Shown here: one piece after another, positions 1-7,697 of the stretch | Layout: each line of letters starts with the position of its first letter | Numbering within the stretch: the stretch's first letter is position 1 | Source of the DNA: Corynebacterium tuberculostearicum | GTDB taxonomy: Bacteria > Actinomycetota > Actinomycetes > Mycobacteriales > Mycobacteriaceae | DNA: 64,000 nt | Assembly (NCBI RefSeq): GCF_030503735.1 | Contig: NZ_CP073096.1 | Span: 1,736,001-1,800,000 of the forward strand | Reading direction: 5' to 3' | Notes under the pieces: model-generated | Told to the model about the DNA's origin: nothing | What the model saw: only the letters and a program-made list of their open reading frames with translations | The model's database searches: none | Made by a program: the position numbers and the translations under genes

Positions 1-16
1 GGCGCAGCGCTGGACC

Positions 17-1735
17 ATGCTGCCCGGCGAGACCACCGCCACGATGACGGAGTTTTCCAAGGACGTCACCGGCTTTCCGCAAACCGACGAGCACTACCTC
101 GTCTCTTTGCGCACCCGTGGTTTCCTGCGTCAAAAAGCCGTTGATGTCTATGTCAATAGCACCTTCTTAGGCTCCCTTCCCCGGAACGCCGCCCGCGAGA
201 TTGCCCCCGCCGTCCTCGACTGCACCAAGACCGGCCGACTCGCTATTGCCCACGGATACTTCCACTACAACGCCGATGACCGCCCCGCGCTCACCATCTA
301 CGCGCACAACGCCACCAATAAGCACCACGCCGGCCTAGTTTTGGGCGTCGTCGCCGGTGGCACCGCCATCATGTCCGCTGCCACCGCAGCCCGCGCACAG
401 GCCGCATCCGCTGTTCCCGGCGGCACTACTGCCGGTGCCACTACCGCCGACGTCTCCGCGACCAGCGGTTTCAGCGTCACCTCTGCTGCCGGTACTGCTG
501 GCGCTTCCGGTGCTGTAACCTCGAACCTGCTAGCCGCAGCCGGCGTCGCCGTGCTCGTTGGTGGCGGTACCACCGTGACAACCGACCTGCTGAGCGACGA
601 CGAAGCCCTTTCGGACACCAACGCGCATTCCACCGCGCCCGCTCCGGAAGACAGCCATTCCTCCCTCGATTCTTCCCACTTCGACGGCAATGGCCCCAAG
701 CGTTCCGCGCACCCCGCCACGCCGCGCATCCACGATGCCGGCCCCACCAGCGGTACCTCGGCCCAGCCCCCGCTTGCCGACGCCCCCTCCTCTCCAACAC
801 CGCACCACCACACCTCCCCTTCGCAGACCCCGAAAAAGCCCAGCGCGACGCACTCTCCTCACGCTGACCGTGCCCAGACCCACGCCCCTGCCTCCGACAA
901 CCGACGTGGCCACCACGACGAGGATTCCCAGGCAATTTCCCGCGCCGCCTCCGCCGCGGGTGCTGCCGCCATGGCCGCAGCCAATGACGTCGCCTCGGCC
1001 CCAGCCCCGGCACCGGCACCGTCTCGGACCACGCCTGCCTCGACGCCATCCTCCAGCTCGGAACCCGCACCCCAGGTAGCGGCGGCCAAGACGCCGACCG
1101 CAACCTCCTCGTCCTCCCAGTCTGCAGAGCCTTCCCAGACCACGGAGTCCACGAAGAGCACGACATCTGCGGAGCCGTCCTCTGAGGTATCCTCGCCTGC
1201 CGAGCCGTCCGATCTGCCGACCTCAAACACGTCTACCTCGGAAAAGACAACTTCCGAGAAAACGACGACTGAAACCACCACCGCAGCCTCGACGGAAAAA
1301 CAGACCGCAGAGCCTTCCAGCTCCGCCAACAGTTCTGCCACGAGCGAGCCAACGTCTGAGCCGACCCAGGCTGCAGACCCGTCTACGCCTACCTCGGAGT
1401 CGACCGCGCCTACGACAACGTCTCCGTTGCTGACCTCGGAGTCCGAGCCTGAGCCGGTGCCGGATACCACTATCCCAAGTTCCGAGCTCGAGCCAACGCC
1501 AGAGCCGGAGACTACTGCTCCTACGACGACGATCCCTGGCTCAGAAATCGACCCCACCCCCGAACCAGAGATCACCGTAGAGCTCGAACCGGCACTGCCT
1601 ACGACGTACCGCAGCGCACCGGATGGACCGGAGGTGCCGCTGGTACCGTCCGAGCCGGAGGAACCCGGGCGACCTGAGGAGCCCGAGGAGTCAACGACCC
1701 CGCCGAAGGTCATTGTCATCGTTGTGGAAGATTAA
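17..1735 (+). CDS. Ser/Thr/Pro/Glu-rich hypothetical protein, possibly cut by the window edge
   Basis: I do not recognise a family. The first ~100 residues look like a compact folded domain. Residues ~105-127 and ~170-190 are Gly/Ala/Val-rich hydrophobic stretches that could be membrane segments. The remaining ~370 residues are low-complexity, rich in Ser, Thr, Pro and Glu, with repeated acidic-proline phrases of the SEPEPVPDTT and PTPEPETT kind. This is typical of a wall-spanning or surface stalk. There is no obvious signal peptide. The frame is open to the left edge, so the ATG at 17 may not be the true start; 44 is another candidate. The stop is followed 50 nt later by the promoter of the next gene. 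Function unknown. Confidence 0.6.
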   Translation: MLPGETTATMTEFSKDVTGFPQTDEHYLVSLRTRGFLRQKAVDVYVNSTFLGSLPRNAAREIAPAVLDCTKTGRLAIAHGYFHYNADDRPALTIYAHNATNKHHAGLVLGVVAGGTAIMSAATAARAQAASAVPGGTTAGATTADVSATSGFSVTSAAGTAGASGAVTSNLLAAAGVAVLVGGGTTVTTDLLSDDEALSDTNAHSTAPAPEDSHSSLDSSHFDGNGPKRSAHPATPRIHDAGPTSGTSAQPPLADAPSSPTPHHHTSPSQTPKKPSATHSPHADRAQTHAPASDNRRGHHDEDSQAISRAASAAGAAAMAAANDVASAPAPAPAPSRTTPASTPSSSSEPAPQVAAAKTPTATSSSSQSAEPSQTTESTKSTTSAEPSSEVSSPAEPSDLPTSNTSTSEKTTSEKTTTETTTAASTEKQTAEPSSSANSSATSEPTSEPTQAADPSTPTSESTAPTTTSPLLTSESEPEPVPDTTIPSSELEPTPEPETTAPTTTIPGSEIDPTPEPEITVELEPALPTTYRSAPDGPEVPLVPSEPEEPGRPEEPEESTTPPKVIVIVVED

Positions 1736-1773
1736 GCGGCGCGCCCTGTCCCCCTGCGCGAAATTTGGGATAC

Positions 1774-1779
1774 TACACT
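1774..1779 (+). promoter_or_regulatory. -10 box TACACT of the DnaQ-like gene
   Basis: TACACT fits the actinobacterial TANNNT -10 consensus and ends exactly 7 nt before the ATG at 1787. This implies a leaderless transcript starting at or next to the start codon. No Shine-Dalgarno sequence lies in the gap. Confidence 0.55.
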
Positions 1780-1786
1780 GAGCTTA

Positions 1787-3202
1787 ATGAACAACACACC
1801 TGGCCCTACCCCGCAGCCCGCGCCGGCGCCTTCGCCCGCGACGGTGGCTTCGCGCCACGCGGCCAGGTCCGCAGCGCCCAAGCCGGGCATGGAACGGCGC
1901 ACTAGACCGCGCCGCGCGGTGCGGCCGTCCGGCGAACCGGATGCCGCGAAGCCCAAGCCGAAACCGAAGCCGCACCCACCTGCCCGCCACGAGCGACCGG
2001 CCGCACCGGAAGCGGCTAACAAGAAGCCACAGCAGCCGCAGCAATCCAATGCACACGCAGATGCGGCCGAATATCCCTACGTGGCGCTGACCCTGCAGAC
2101 CACCGGCATCCATCCCACGACGGGGCGCATCGTGACTATCGACGCCATTGCATTCAACGACGCCGGCGAACACGGTCAGCTCTTCCACGCCGTCCTCAAG
2201 CCCGATGTCGATGCCGGCCCGCGCCACCTGCACGGTCTGAGCACCACCGATATTGAGCAGGCACCCGCCTTTGGCAAAATCCTTAAATCGCTGGACAAGC
2301 TTATTGATGGCCGCACGCTCATCGTCCACGATCTCCCCTATACCTGGGGCTTTATCGTCGCAGAGGCCCGTCGCGCCATGATGGCCGCCGCCCGCCAAAA
2401 TCGCGGCCGCAACAAGGGCCGCCGACGCCGCCAAAAGGTCGGGCATGTGCCCACACCAGTTCGCATTATCGATACCCTGGCCACCTCCTATGCGCAGCAG
2501 GTGCGGTCAAATGATGTGCGTTTAGGGGGCGTCGCCAAGCAGAGCGGCCTAAACGCCACGCCGGAGGCCTCGATGGAGCGCGCCGGCCGGCCCGAAGCGG
2601 AGACCTCCCGCGAGCAAACCGAGCTGCTCATCGCGCTCTACCGCAAGCAAGAAGGCGGCAAGGTGCGCAGCTATACGCCGGAGGACGTGCGCGCCGATCG
2701 CTTCGGCCTGCAACGCTCCCACGTGCGCGTCGACGCCGCCGAAGCCCCCGTCCAACACCACAACCCCGGCAAATACGAGCCGGGCAAGGAACTGCGCCGC
2801 GGCATGGAAATCGTCGTCGCCCCGGAAATCATCGAGGACCCGGACACCATCATCGCCGCGCTCATGCGCGAGGAGCTCAATTACTCCGAGAAGCTCACCC
2901 GCGAGTCCTCGCTGGCGGTCTGCAATGTCACCACGGACTTGGTGGGAAAACCCATGCACGCCCACCGCAAAGGCATCCCGCTGATGTCGGACGCCGCCTT
3001 TCTTGATGCCCTCACCCGCATAGAAGACGCCGAGCCCGAACCCGAATCCACCAAGCCCAGACCGCGGCCCCAACGCTCGCCCCAGAACAACAAAAAGGGC
3101 GGCGGCAAGAACCAGAAACGCCGCCGACGCCGCGGCGGCCGCGGTGGCCGTGGCAGAGGCCGACGAAATTCTGGCGGCTCGGCGGGGAAAAAGAACGACT
3201 AG
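1787..3202 (+). CDS. DnaQ-like exonuclease-fold protein with BRCT-like C-terminus; catalytic residues missing
   Basis: 471 aa. A Pro/Lys-rich N-terminus (1-95) precedes an RNase T/DnaQ-type exonuclease fold (about 97-285), then a BRCT-like region (about 336-410, with the phrase GKPMHAHRKGIPLMSD) and a very basic Arg/Gly tail. In this fold the ExoI motif is normally D-x-E-T-T-G, but here it reads TLQTTG (102-107), so Asp and Glu are Thr and Gln. ExoII, normally H-N-x-x-F-D, reads HDLPYT (181-186), losing the Asp. The ExoIII His/Asp pair is also not evident. It is usually annotated as DNA polymerase III epsilon subunit, but nuclease activity looks unlikely here. A nucleic-acid-binding or scaffolding role is inference. 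Upstream of murT-gatD and read from its own leaderless promoter. Confidence 0.8.
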   Translation: MNNTPGPTPQPAPAPSPATVASRHAARSAAPKPGMERRTRPRRAVRPSGEPDAAKPKPKPKPHPPARHERPAAPEAANKKPQQPQQSNAHADAAEYPYVALTLQTTGIHPTTGRIVTIDAIAFNDAGEHGQLFHAVLKPDVDAGPRHLHGLSTTDIEQAPAFGKILKSLDKLIDGRTLIVHDLPYTWGFIVAEARRAMMAAARQNRGRNKGRRRRQKVGHVPTPVRIIDTLATSYAQQVRSNDVRLGGVAKQSGLNATPEASMERAGRPEAETSREQTELLIALYRKQEGGKVRSYTPEDVRADRFGLQRSHVRVDAAEAPVQHHNPGKYEPGKELRRGMEIVVAPEIIEDPDTIIAALMREELNYSEKLTRESSLAVCNVTTDLVGKPMHAHRKGIPLMSDAAFLDALTRIEDAEPEPESTKPRPRPQRSPQNNKKGGGKNQKRRRRRGGRGGRGRGRRNSGGSAGKKND

Positions 3203-3216
3203 CCCGCCCGCCCGAC

Positions 3217-3222
3217 TACCCT
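3217..3222 (+). promoter_or_regulatory. -10 box TACCCT of murT
   Basis: TACCCT lies 7 nt before the murT ATG at 3230, the same geometry as many other genes in this window. It suggests that murT-gatD is transcribed as a leaderless message independent of the DnaQ-like gene. Confidence 0.5.
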
Positions 3223-3229
3223 AGGGGAC

Positions 3230-4507
3230 ATGAGTTTTAGAGTCCCGGGTGCGTTAAAGAAGTTGCGCACCACCACCGCCACCACCGCCGCGAAGCTGGC
3301 CACCACCGCTTCCCGCGCCACCGGCCGTGGCGCCGGCGGAATGATCGGTGGCCTAATCGCCAATGCCATTGACCCTTCCATCATGAACAACCTGGCCGGT
3401 GGGCGCCCAGCCGTGCTGGTTACCGGCACCAACGGCAAGTCCACCACCACCCGCATGCTGGCCGCCGCGGTCCGCGCCGAGCACACCGTAGCCACCAACG
3501 ACGGCGGCGACAACATGGATGCCGGCATCATCTCCGCGCTCATGGCCGGCAAAGACGCCTCCCACCTCGTGCTCGAAGTAGACGAACTCCACGTGCCCCA
3601 CGTGGCCGATAGCCTCAACCCGCAGGTCCTGGTACTGCTTAATCTCACCCGCGACCAGCTGGACCGCGTGGGAGAAATCAACAAGATCGAGCGCGCCCTG
3701 CGCGGCGCCGTGGAGGCCCACCCGGACATGCTCGTCATCGCCAACTGCGACGATGTGCTCATGACCTCCGTGGCCTACGACGCCAAGAACGTCATTTGGG
3801 TCTCGGCCGGTGCCGGTTGGCTCGGCGATTCCGTCACCTGCCCGCGCACCGGCGGACACGTCGTGCGCACCGAGGATGACTGGTACGCCGTTAAGCCGCT
3901 TGCCGACGGCCGCGAATTCCGCCGGCCGCAGCCTACCTGGGGCGTCGATAAGCATGGCATTATCACCCCCACCGCCAAGAGCCCGCTGAACCTTGCGCTG
4001 CCCGGCCGCGCCAATCGTGGCAACGCCGCCCAGGCCATCGCCGCGGCCGTAGCCGGCTTCGGCGTGGACCTGGATAAGGCCATTGCGGCCGCCGAGAGCA
4101 TCGACGATGTCGCCGGCCGCTACTCCACCATCCACTGGAAAGGCCGCGAGATTCGCCTGCTGCTGGCCAAGAACCCGGCCGGCTGGCAAGAAGCGCTGTC
4201 CATGGTGGACCGCAACGCCGATGGCCTGGTTATCGCCACCAACGGCCAGGTGGCCGATGGCATCGACATGTCCTGGCTCTGGGACGTGAAATTCGAAGGC
4301 TTCAATGGCTTAAGCGTCAAGGCCGCCGGCGAGCGCGGCACCGACTTGGCCGTGCGCTTGGTTTACGCCGATATTTCCCACGAGCTCATCCCGGACCCGA
4401 TGGACGCGCTCGCCGCCTGCCCGGAGGGCCGCATCGAGGTCCTCGCCAACTACACCGCCTTCCGCGATTTGAAGAAGGCGCTTTCCAAGGAGGCCACCAA
4501 TGCTTAA
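3230..4507 (+). CDS. murT: Lipid II isoglutaminyl synthase, MurT subunit
   Basis: 425 aa, cytoplasmic Mur-ligase-family subunit. With GatD it amidates the D-Glu alpha-carboxyl of the lipid II stem peptide to D-isoglutamine. The ATP-binding P-loop TGTNGKST is at 65-72, the middle domain carries NLTRDQLDRVGE (138-149), and the C-terminal DUF1727-type domain follows. MurT proteins normally hold a four-cysteine zinc ribbon inserted in the middle domain. Here the matching stretch keeps only Cys204 (TCPRTGG) and the later Cys pair is absent, so zinc binding is probably lost. The gene overlaps gatD by 8 nt, implying translational coupling. Identity is secure from the P-loop, the length and the partner gene. 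Confidence 0.93.
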   Translation: MSFRVPGALKKLRTTTATTAAKLATTASRATGRGAGGMIGGLIANAIDPSIMNNLAGGRPAVLVTGTNGKSTTTRMLAAAVRAEHTVATNDGGDNMDAGIISALMAGKDASHLVLEVDELHVPHVADSLNPQVLVLLNLTRDQLDRVGEINKIERALRGAVEAHPDMLVIANCDDVLMTSVAYDAKNVIWVSAGAGWLGDSVTCPRTGGHVVRTEDDWYAVKPLADGREFRRPQPTWGVDKHGIITPTAKSPLNLALPGRANRGNAAQAIAAAVAGFGVDLDKAIAAAESIDDVAGRYSTIHWKGREIRLLLAKNPAGWQEALSMVDRNADGLVIATNGQVADGIDMSWLWDVKFEGFNGLSVKAAGERGTDLAVRLVYADISHELIPDPMDALAACPEGRIEVLANYTAFRDLKKALSKEATNA

Positions 4508-5273
4508 TATCGGCCTAGTGCTTCCCGACGTCCTCGGTACCTACGGCGACGACGGCAACGCCCTCGTCCTGCGACAGCGCGCCCGCATGCGCGGTCTGGA
4601 GGCGGAGATTCACCCCATCCGCTTGGGCGAGCCCGTGCCCGAAACGCTGGATATCTACACCCTCGGCGGCGGCGAAGATACCGCGCAGATTCTAGCTGCG
4701 GACCACCTGATTTCCGATGGTGGCCTCACCCGCGCCGCTAACGCTGGCCGCCCCGTCTTTGCCATTTGCGCCGGCCTGCAGGTCCTCGGCGAATCCTTCC
4801 GCGCCTCTGGCCGCATTATCGACGGCGTCGGGCTGCTCGACGCCACCACGGCCGGCATGCAGGATCGCACCATCGGCGAGGTGGCCTCCGACCCCACCCG
4901 CGCCGGTATTACCGCGGACCTCACCGAGCCGCTGACCGGTTTTGAAAACCACCTAGGCGCCACCATCCTCGGCCCCTCCGCGCAGCCGCTCGGAACGCTC
5001 ACCCGCGGCAATGGCAATGCCGACCAAGCCGCCACCGCCGATCTCAGCGACGGCTCCGCCCAGCGCACCTACGAAGGCGCCGTCCAGGGAAGCGTCATTG
5101 CCACCTATATGCACGGCCCGGCGCTGGCCCGTAACCCGCAGCTGGCCGATCTCCTCCTCGCCCAGGCGATGGGCGTGGCCCTCGCGGACCTCGAGCCGAT
5201 TGAGATTCCGGCCGTCGAGCGCCTGCGCGTCGAACGTTTCAACGCCTCCGAGCCCCCACGCTCCCAAAGATAG
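4500..5273 (+). CDS. gatD: Lipid II isoglutaminyl synthase, GatD glutaminase subunit
   Basis: 257 aa, CobB/CobQ-like class I glutamine amidotransferase. It releases ammonia from glutamine and passes it to MurT for lipid II amidation. The nucleophile Cys90 sits in FAICAGLQVLGE, the usual nucleophile elbow, and the catalytic His205 is in TYMHGPALARNP near the C-terminus. The short family length and the N-terminal phrase LPDVLGTYGDDGNALVL are typical. It starts inside the end of murT. Just downstream (5281-5330) is a perfect inverted repeat of two DnaA boxes that could also fold as a hairpin after this operon. Confidence 0.94.
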   Translation: MLNIGLVLPDVLGTYGDDGNALVLRQRARMRGLEAEIHPIRLGEPVPETLDIYTLGGGEDTAQILAADHLISDGGLTRAANAGRPVFAICAGLQVLGESFRASGRIIDGVGLLDATTAGMQDRTIGEVASDPTRAGITADLTEPLTGFENHLGATILGPSAQPLGTLTRGNGNADQAATADLSDGSAQRTYEGAVQGSVIATYMHGPALARNPQLADLLLAQAMGVALADLEPIEIPAVERLRVERFNASEPPRSQR

Positions 5274-5280
5274 GCCCAAA

Positions 5281-5330
5281 CCTGTGGATAACTTCGCCCG
5301 GCGGCCGTGAAACCCCAAGTTATCCACAGG
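5281..5330. repeat. Perfect 14-bp palindrome carrying two DnaA boxes
   Basis: The arms CCTGTGGATAACTT (5281-5294) and AAGTTATCCACAGG (5317-5330) are perfect inverted copies separated by 22 nt. Each arm contains TTATCCACA, the consensus DnaA box, facing each other (5283-5291 on the minus strand and 5320-5328 on the plus strand). It lies between gatD and the HNH gene. It could be a DnaA-binding regulatory or titration site, a terminator hairpin lacking a T-run, or both. It overlaps the region about 40 nt upstream of the HNH gene -10 box. Confidence 0.75.
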
Positions 5331-5368
5331 CCCGGCCGTTACCCCTTGTAGCCGCCTGCCCCCGCCCA

Positions 5369-5374
5369 TAGGCT
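5369..5374 (+). promoter_or_regulatory. -10 box TAGGCT of the HNH gene
   Basis: TAGGCT ends 7 nt before the ATG at 5382, giving a likely leaderless start. The DnaA-box palindrome lies about 40-90 nt further upstream, so DnaA bound there could affect this promoter. Confidence 0.5.
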
Positions 5375-5381
5375 GCGGGGC

Positions 5382-6485
5382 ATGACGTTATTGGAGCAGC
5401 TGGGCGACATCGCTAAGCGCGGCGTGGACCTTCTCGAAGAGGCCCACGCCGCCTCCAGCCTGCCCCTGCCCGCGGACCAAGCACGCACCCTGCGCCGCAC
5501 CGCCGCGGCCTTCCTCTCACCCACCAGCCACTCGCGCTACCAATCCCGCGCCCTGGCCGCCGCGCGCCGCAATCAGCACAGCCTGGAAACCCTCGCGCTC
5601 ATCGTCCGCCGCTCGCGCGGCATTTCTGACCCCACCAAGCGCTGGCAATTTCGCGAGAAGCTATGCGCCACCGTCGGCACCACCGCGCAGGTCTCGCGCG
5701 CGGCGACTCGGCTGCTGCGCGAAATCAACCCGCCGCCCAAGCTCGAAGACGGCGGCCGCCGCATCATGCATGGCGAGAAAACCACCCTAAGTTTCACCGG
5801 CCCCGCCGCGCAGATGGCCGATATCTGGGCCGCCGCTAAAACCGACCCGCTGGCCTGGCTCACCGGTTCGCGCGCCGCCGCGCCCGCGACCGTGACCACT
5901 AATGTCATCATCGAGCTGCCGGATTACTTGAAAATCCTGGCTGACGACGGCGACGAAATCCGCCTCGCCCTCACCAACGGCGCTACCATCACCGGCGCCG
6001 AGTTGATCCGCCGCACCCTAGCCGGCGCCGGCCTCTTCACACTCATCCACCCCGAGCGCGGCCCGGTCAACCTCTACCGCACCCGGCAGGCCTCCGCGAA
6101 GCAACGTCGCATGCTCGAGGCCGAAGGCGCTCACTGCGCCTGGCCCGCTTGCCGACGCCCCGCCGCCGAATGCCAAGCCCACCACCTCATCGAATACTCC
6201 CGCGGCGGCCTGACCCACCCCGAGAACATGACGCTATTGTGCCCGTATCACAACTCCATCAATGGGCTGCCGGGCCGCGGCCGGATGGCGCGCATTCGCG
6301 GTCGAATCGCCTGGCTCCCGCCCGCCAGCCGGCACAACGCTACGCCAAGCAGCCCGCATAGCAGCATGCATAGTGGTCACAGCGGTGTACACAGCAAAGT
6401 GGATAGCGGGGTGGCCAGCAAGGCGCACGGCCCGCCGGTGTTCACTGGCCGTGCGCGAACCGGGCCCACGGCCGCCGCACCTTAG
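5382..6485 (+). CDS. HNH endonuclease domain protein of the DUF222 / 13E12 type
   Basis: 367 aa. A helical N-terminal region of the DUF222 kind, common in actinobacteria and often present in many copies, leads into a C-terminal HNH nuclease motif at about 245-290. This contains the CAWPACRRPAAECQAHHLIE phrase, then GGLTHPENMTLLCPYHN, giving paired cysteines for a structural zinc plus the His-Asn-His set. The last ~60 residues are low-complexity with repeated SxxHSGxHS units. Substrate and role of the family are not established; these proteins are seen near mobile DNA and as REP-like gene families. It converges on recR. The DnaA-box palindrome sits directly upstream. Confidence 0.82.
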   Translation: MTLLEQLGDIAKRGVDLLEEAHAASSLPLPADQARTLRRTAAAFLSPTSHSRYQSRALAAARRNQHSLETLALIVRRSRGISDPTKRWQFREKLCATVGTTAQVSRAATRLLREINPPPKLEDGGRRIMHGEKTTLSFTGPAAQMADIWAAAKTDPLAWLTGSRAAAPATVTTNVIIELPDYLKILADDGDEIRLALTNGATITGAELIRRTLAGAGLFTLIHPERGPVNLYRTRQASAKQRRMLEAEGAHCAWPACRRPAAECQAHHLIEYSRGGLTHPENMTLLCPYHNSINGLPGRGRMARIRGRIAWLPPASRHNATPSSPHSSMHSGHSGVHSKVDSGVASKAHGPPVFTGRARTGPTAAAP

Positions 6486-6537
6486 TCTGCGCCCACCCGC
6501 GCACGCACGCGTGCCACTGGCCCGGGCGCTCAACGTG

Positions 6538-7194
6538 CTAAATGGTCAGGCGGCCAGAGAGCGCGCGGGACAAGGTGAGCTCGTCCACGAACTCCAAATC
6601 GCCTCCGAGCGGCATGCCAGAGGCCAATCTGGTGATCTTCAAATCAGGGAAGTCGCGCAGCAACCGCACCAGATACGCAGCGGTGGCCTCGCCCTCCGTA
6701 TTCGGGTCGGTGGCGAGGATGACTTCGTGGATGGTGGGGGTGGCGTCGTAAAGCGGGGCTTCAGGGGTGGAATCTGCCAGCTCACGGTCCGGCAGCACGC
6801 CACCGAGGCGCTGCAGCAGCGTGGAAATATTCAAATCGCGCGGGCCCACATTCGCGAGCGGATCCAGCGCACCACCCAAGACGTGGTAGCGGCCCTCATA
6901 CTCGCCGGTGCGCTCGATGACCTGGATATCCTTCGGCTCCTCCACCACACAGATGGTAGAGGCGTCGCGCTGCGAGTTAATGCAGATGCGGCAGACATCC
7001 TCGCGGGAAATATTGCAGCAGATGCGGCAGAAGGTCACGCCATCGCGCACCGCGCCCAGCGCGTTTTGTAGCCGCTCGATGTCCTCGGGCTCCATGTGCA
7101 AAACGTGAAACGCGATGCGCTGCGCCGATTTCGGGCCGATGCCCGGCAGGCGCGAAAACTCGTCGATGAGGTCTTGCAGAGGTCCTTCAAACAT
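6538..7194 (-). CDS. recR: Recombination protein RecR
   Basis: 218 aa, cytoplasmic RecFOR-pathway protein that loads RecA at gaps. It has the N-terminal helix-hairpin-helix ([20 protein letters not shown]), a four-cysteine zinc finger ([16 protein letters not shown]), and a Toprim domain starting at [18 protein letters not shown]. The length is normal for the family. The ATG at 7194 is chosen because GGGAG lies 7 nt upstream; an in-frame TTG is one codon earlier. A strong hairpin terminator (7215-7250) separates it from ybaB, so recR probably has its own promoter or relies on read-through. Confidence 0.96.
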   Translation of the reverse strand: MFEGPLQDLIDEFSRLPGIGPKSAQRIAFHVLHMEPEDIERLQNALGAVRDGVTFCRICCNISREDVCRICINSQRDASTICVVEEPKDIQVIERTGEYEGRYHVLGGALDPLANVGPRDLNISTLLQRLGGVLPDRELADSTPEAPLYDATPTIHEVILATDPNTEGEATAAYLVRLLRDFPDLKITRLASGMPLGGDLEFVDELTLSRALSGRLTI

Positions 7195-7214
7195 CAATTA
7201 CTCCCAAAATCAGC

Positions 7215-7250
7215 AAAAGGCCGCGGCCCCACCCGGGGCAACGGCCTTTT
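7215..7250 (-). terminator. Hairpin between ybaB and recR
   Basis: On the minus strand AAAAGGCCG and CGGCCTTTT form the outer stem around an inner GCCCC/GGGGC stem, ending in TTTT. It sits in the 71-nt gap between ybaB and recR and could terminate or attenuate dnaX-ybaB transcription. Confidence 0.65.
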
Positions 7251-7265
7251 ATCGTATCGCGCGGG

Positions 7266-7634
7266 CTACTGGTTGCCGCCGAAGACATCCTCAAAAGACG
7301 GGCCACCTTGGCCGCCCATGCCCTGGGACAGCGGGCCAATCTTTTCCTGCGCTAGGCGGCCGGCCGCAGCGTGGGCCTCCTTGAACGCGCCCATGACCAG
7401 ATCCTGCAGGGTGTCGACGTCCTCTGGGTCCACGACCGACTTATCGATCTGCAGGTCCACGAGCTCGGCGCCGCCGGTCATGGTTACCTTAACTAGGCCG
7501 TTGCCTGCCTGGCCCTCGACGTTGGTGGCGAGGATTTCTTCCTGCGCCTTCTGCAGGTCCGCCTGCACCTGCGCGGCCTGCGCGATGAGGTCGTTCATGT
7601 CATTTGCCTGCTGCATTGGGTCTTGGTCAGCCAT
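7266..7634 (-). CDS. ybaB: YbaB/EbfC family nucleoid-associated protein
   Basis: 122 aa. Small DNA-binding protein that dimerises through a tweezer-like fold and is nearly always encoded between dnaX and recR, as here. The central phrase NGLVKVTMTGGAELVDLQID and the following DLVMGAFKEAH helix are the family core. Residues 1-30 and the C-terminal tail (GGQGGPSFEDVFGG) are more variable. The start is supported by AAAGGA 9 nt before the ATG. It is 63 nt downstream of dnaX, in the same direction. Confidence 0.95.
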   Translation of the reverse strand: MADQDPMQQANDMNDLIAQAAQVQADLQKAQEEILATNVEGQAGNGLVKVTMTGGAELVDLQIDKSVVDPEDVDTLQDLVMGAFKEAHAAAGRLAQEKIGPLSQGMGGQGGPSFEDVFGGNQ

Positions 7635-7697
7635 GTTGTTTCCTTTCTAAATCAACCGTAAATTTCGCTACCGCCCGAGTGTACCGTGCTCGCTGGG

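Noticed and set aside
298..1719. Several overlapping minus-strand and out-of-frame ORFs of 120-290 aa within the first gene
   Set aside because: They are shadows of a GC-rich low-complexity coding region, without recognisable motifs or start signals.
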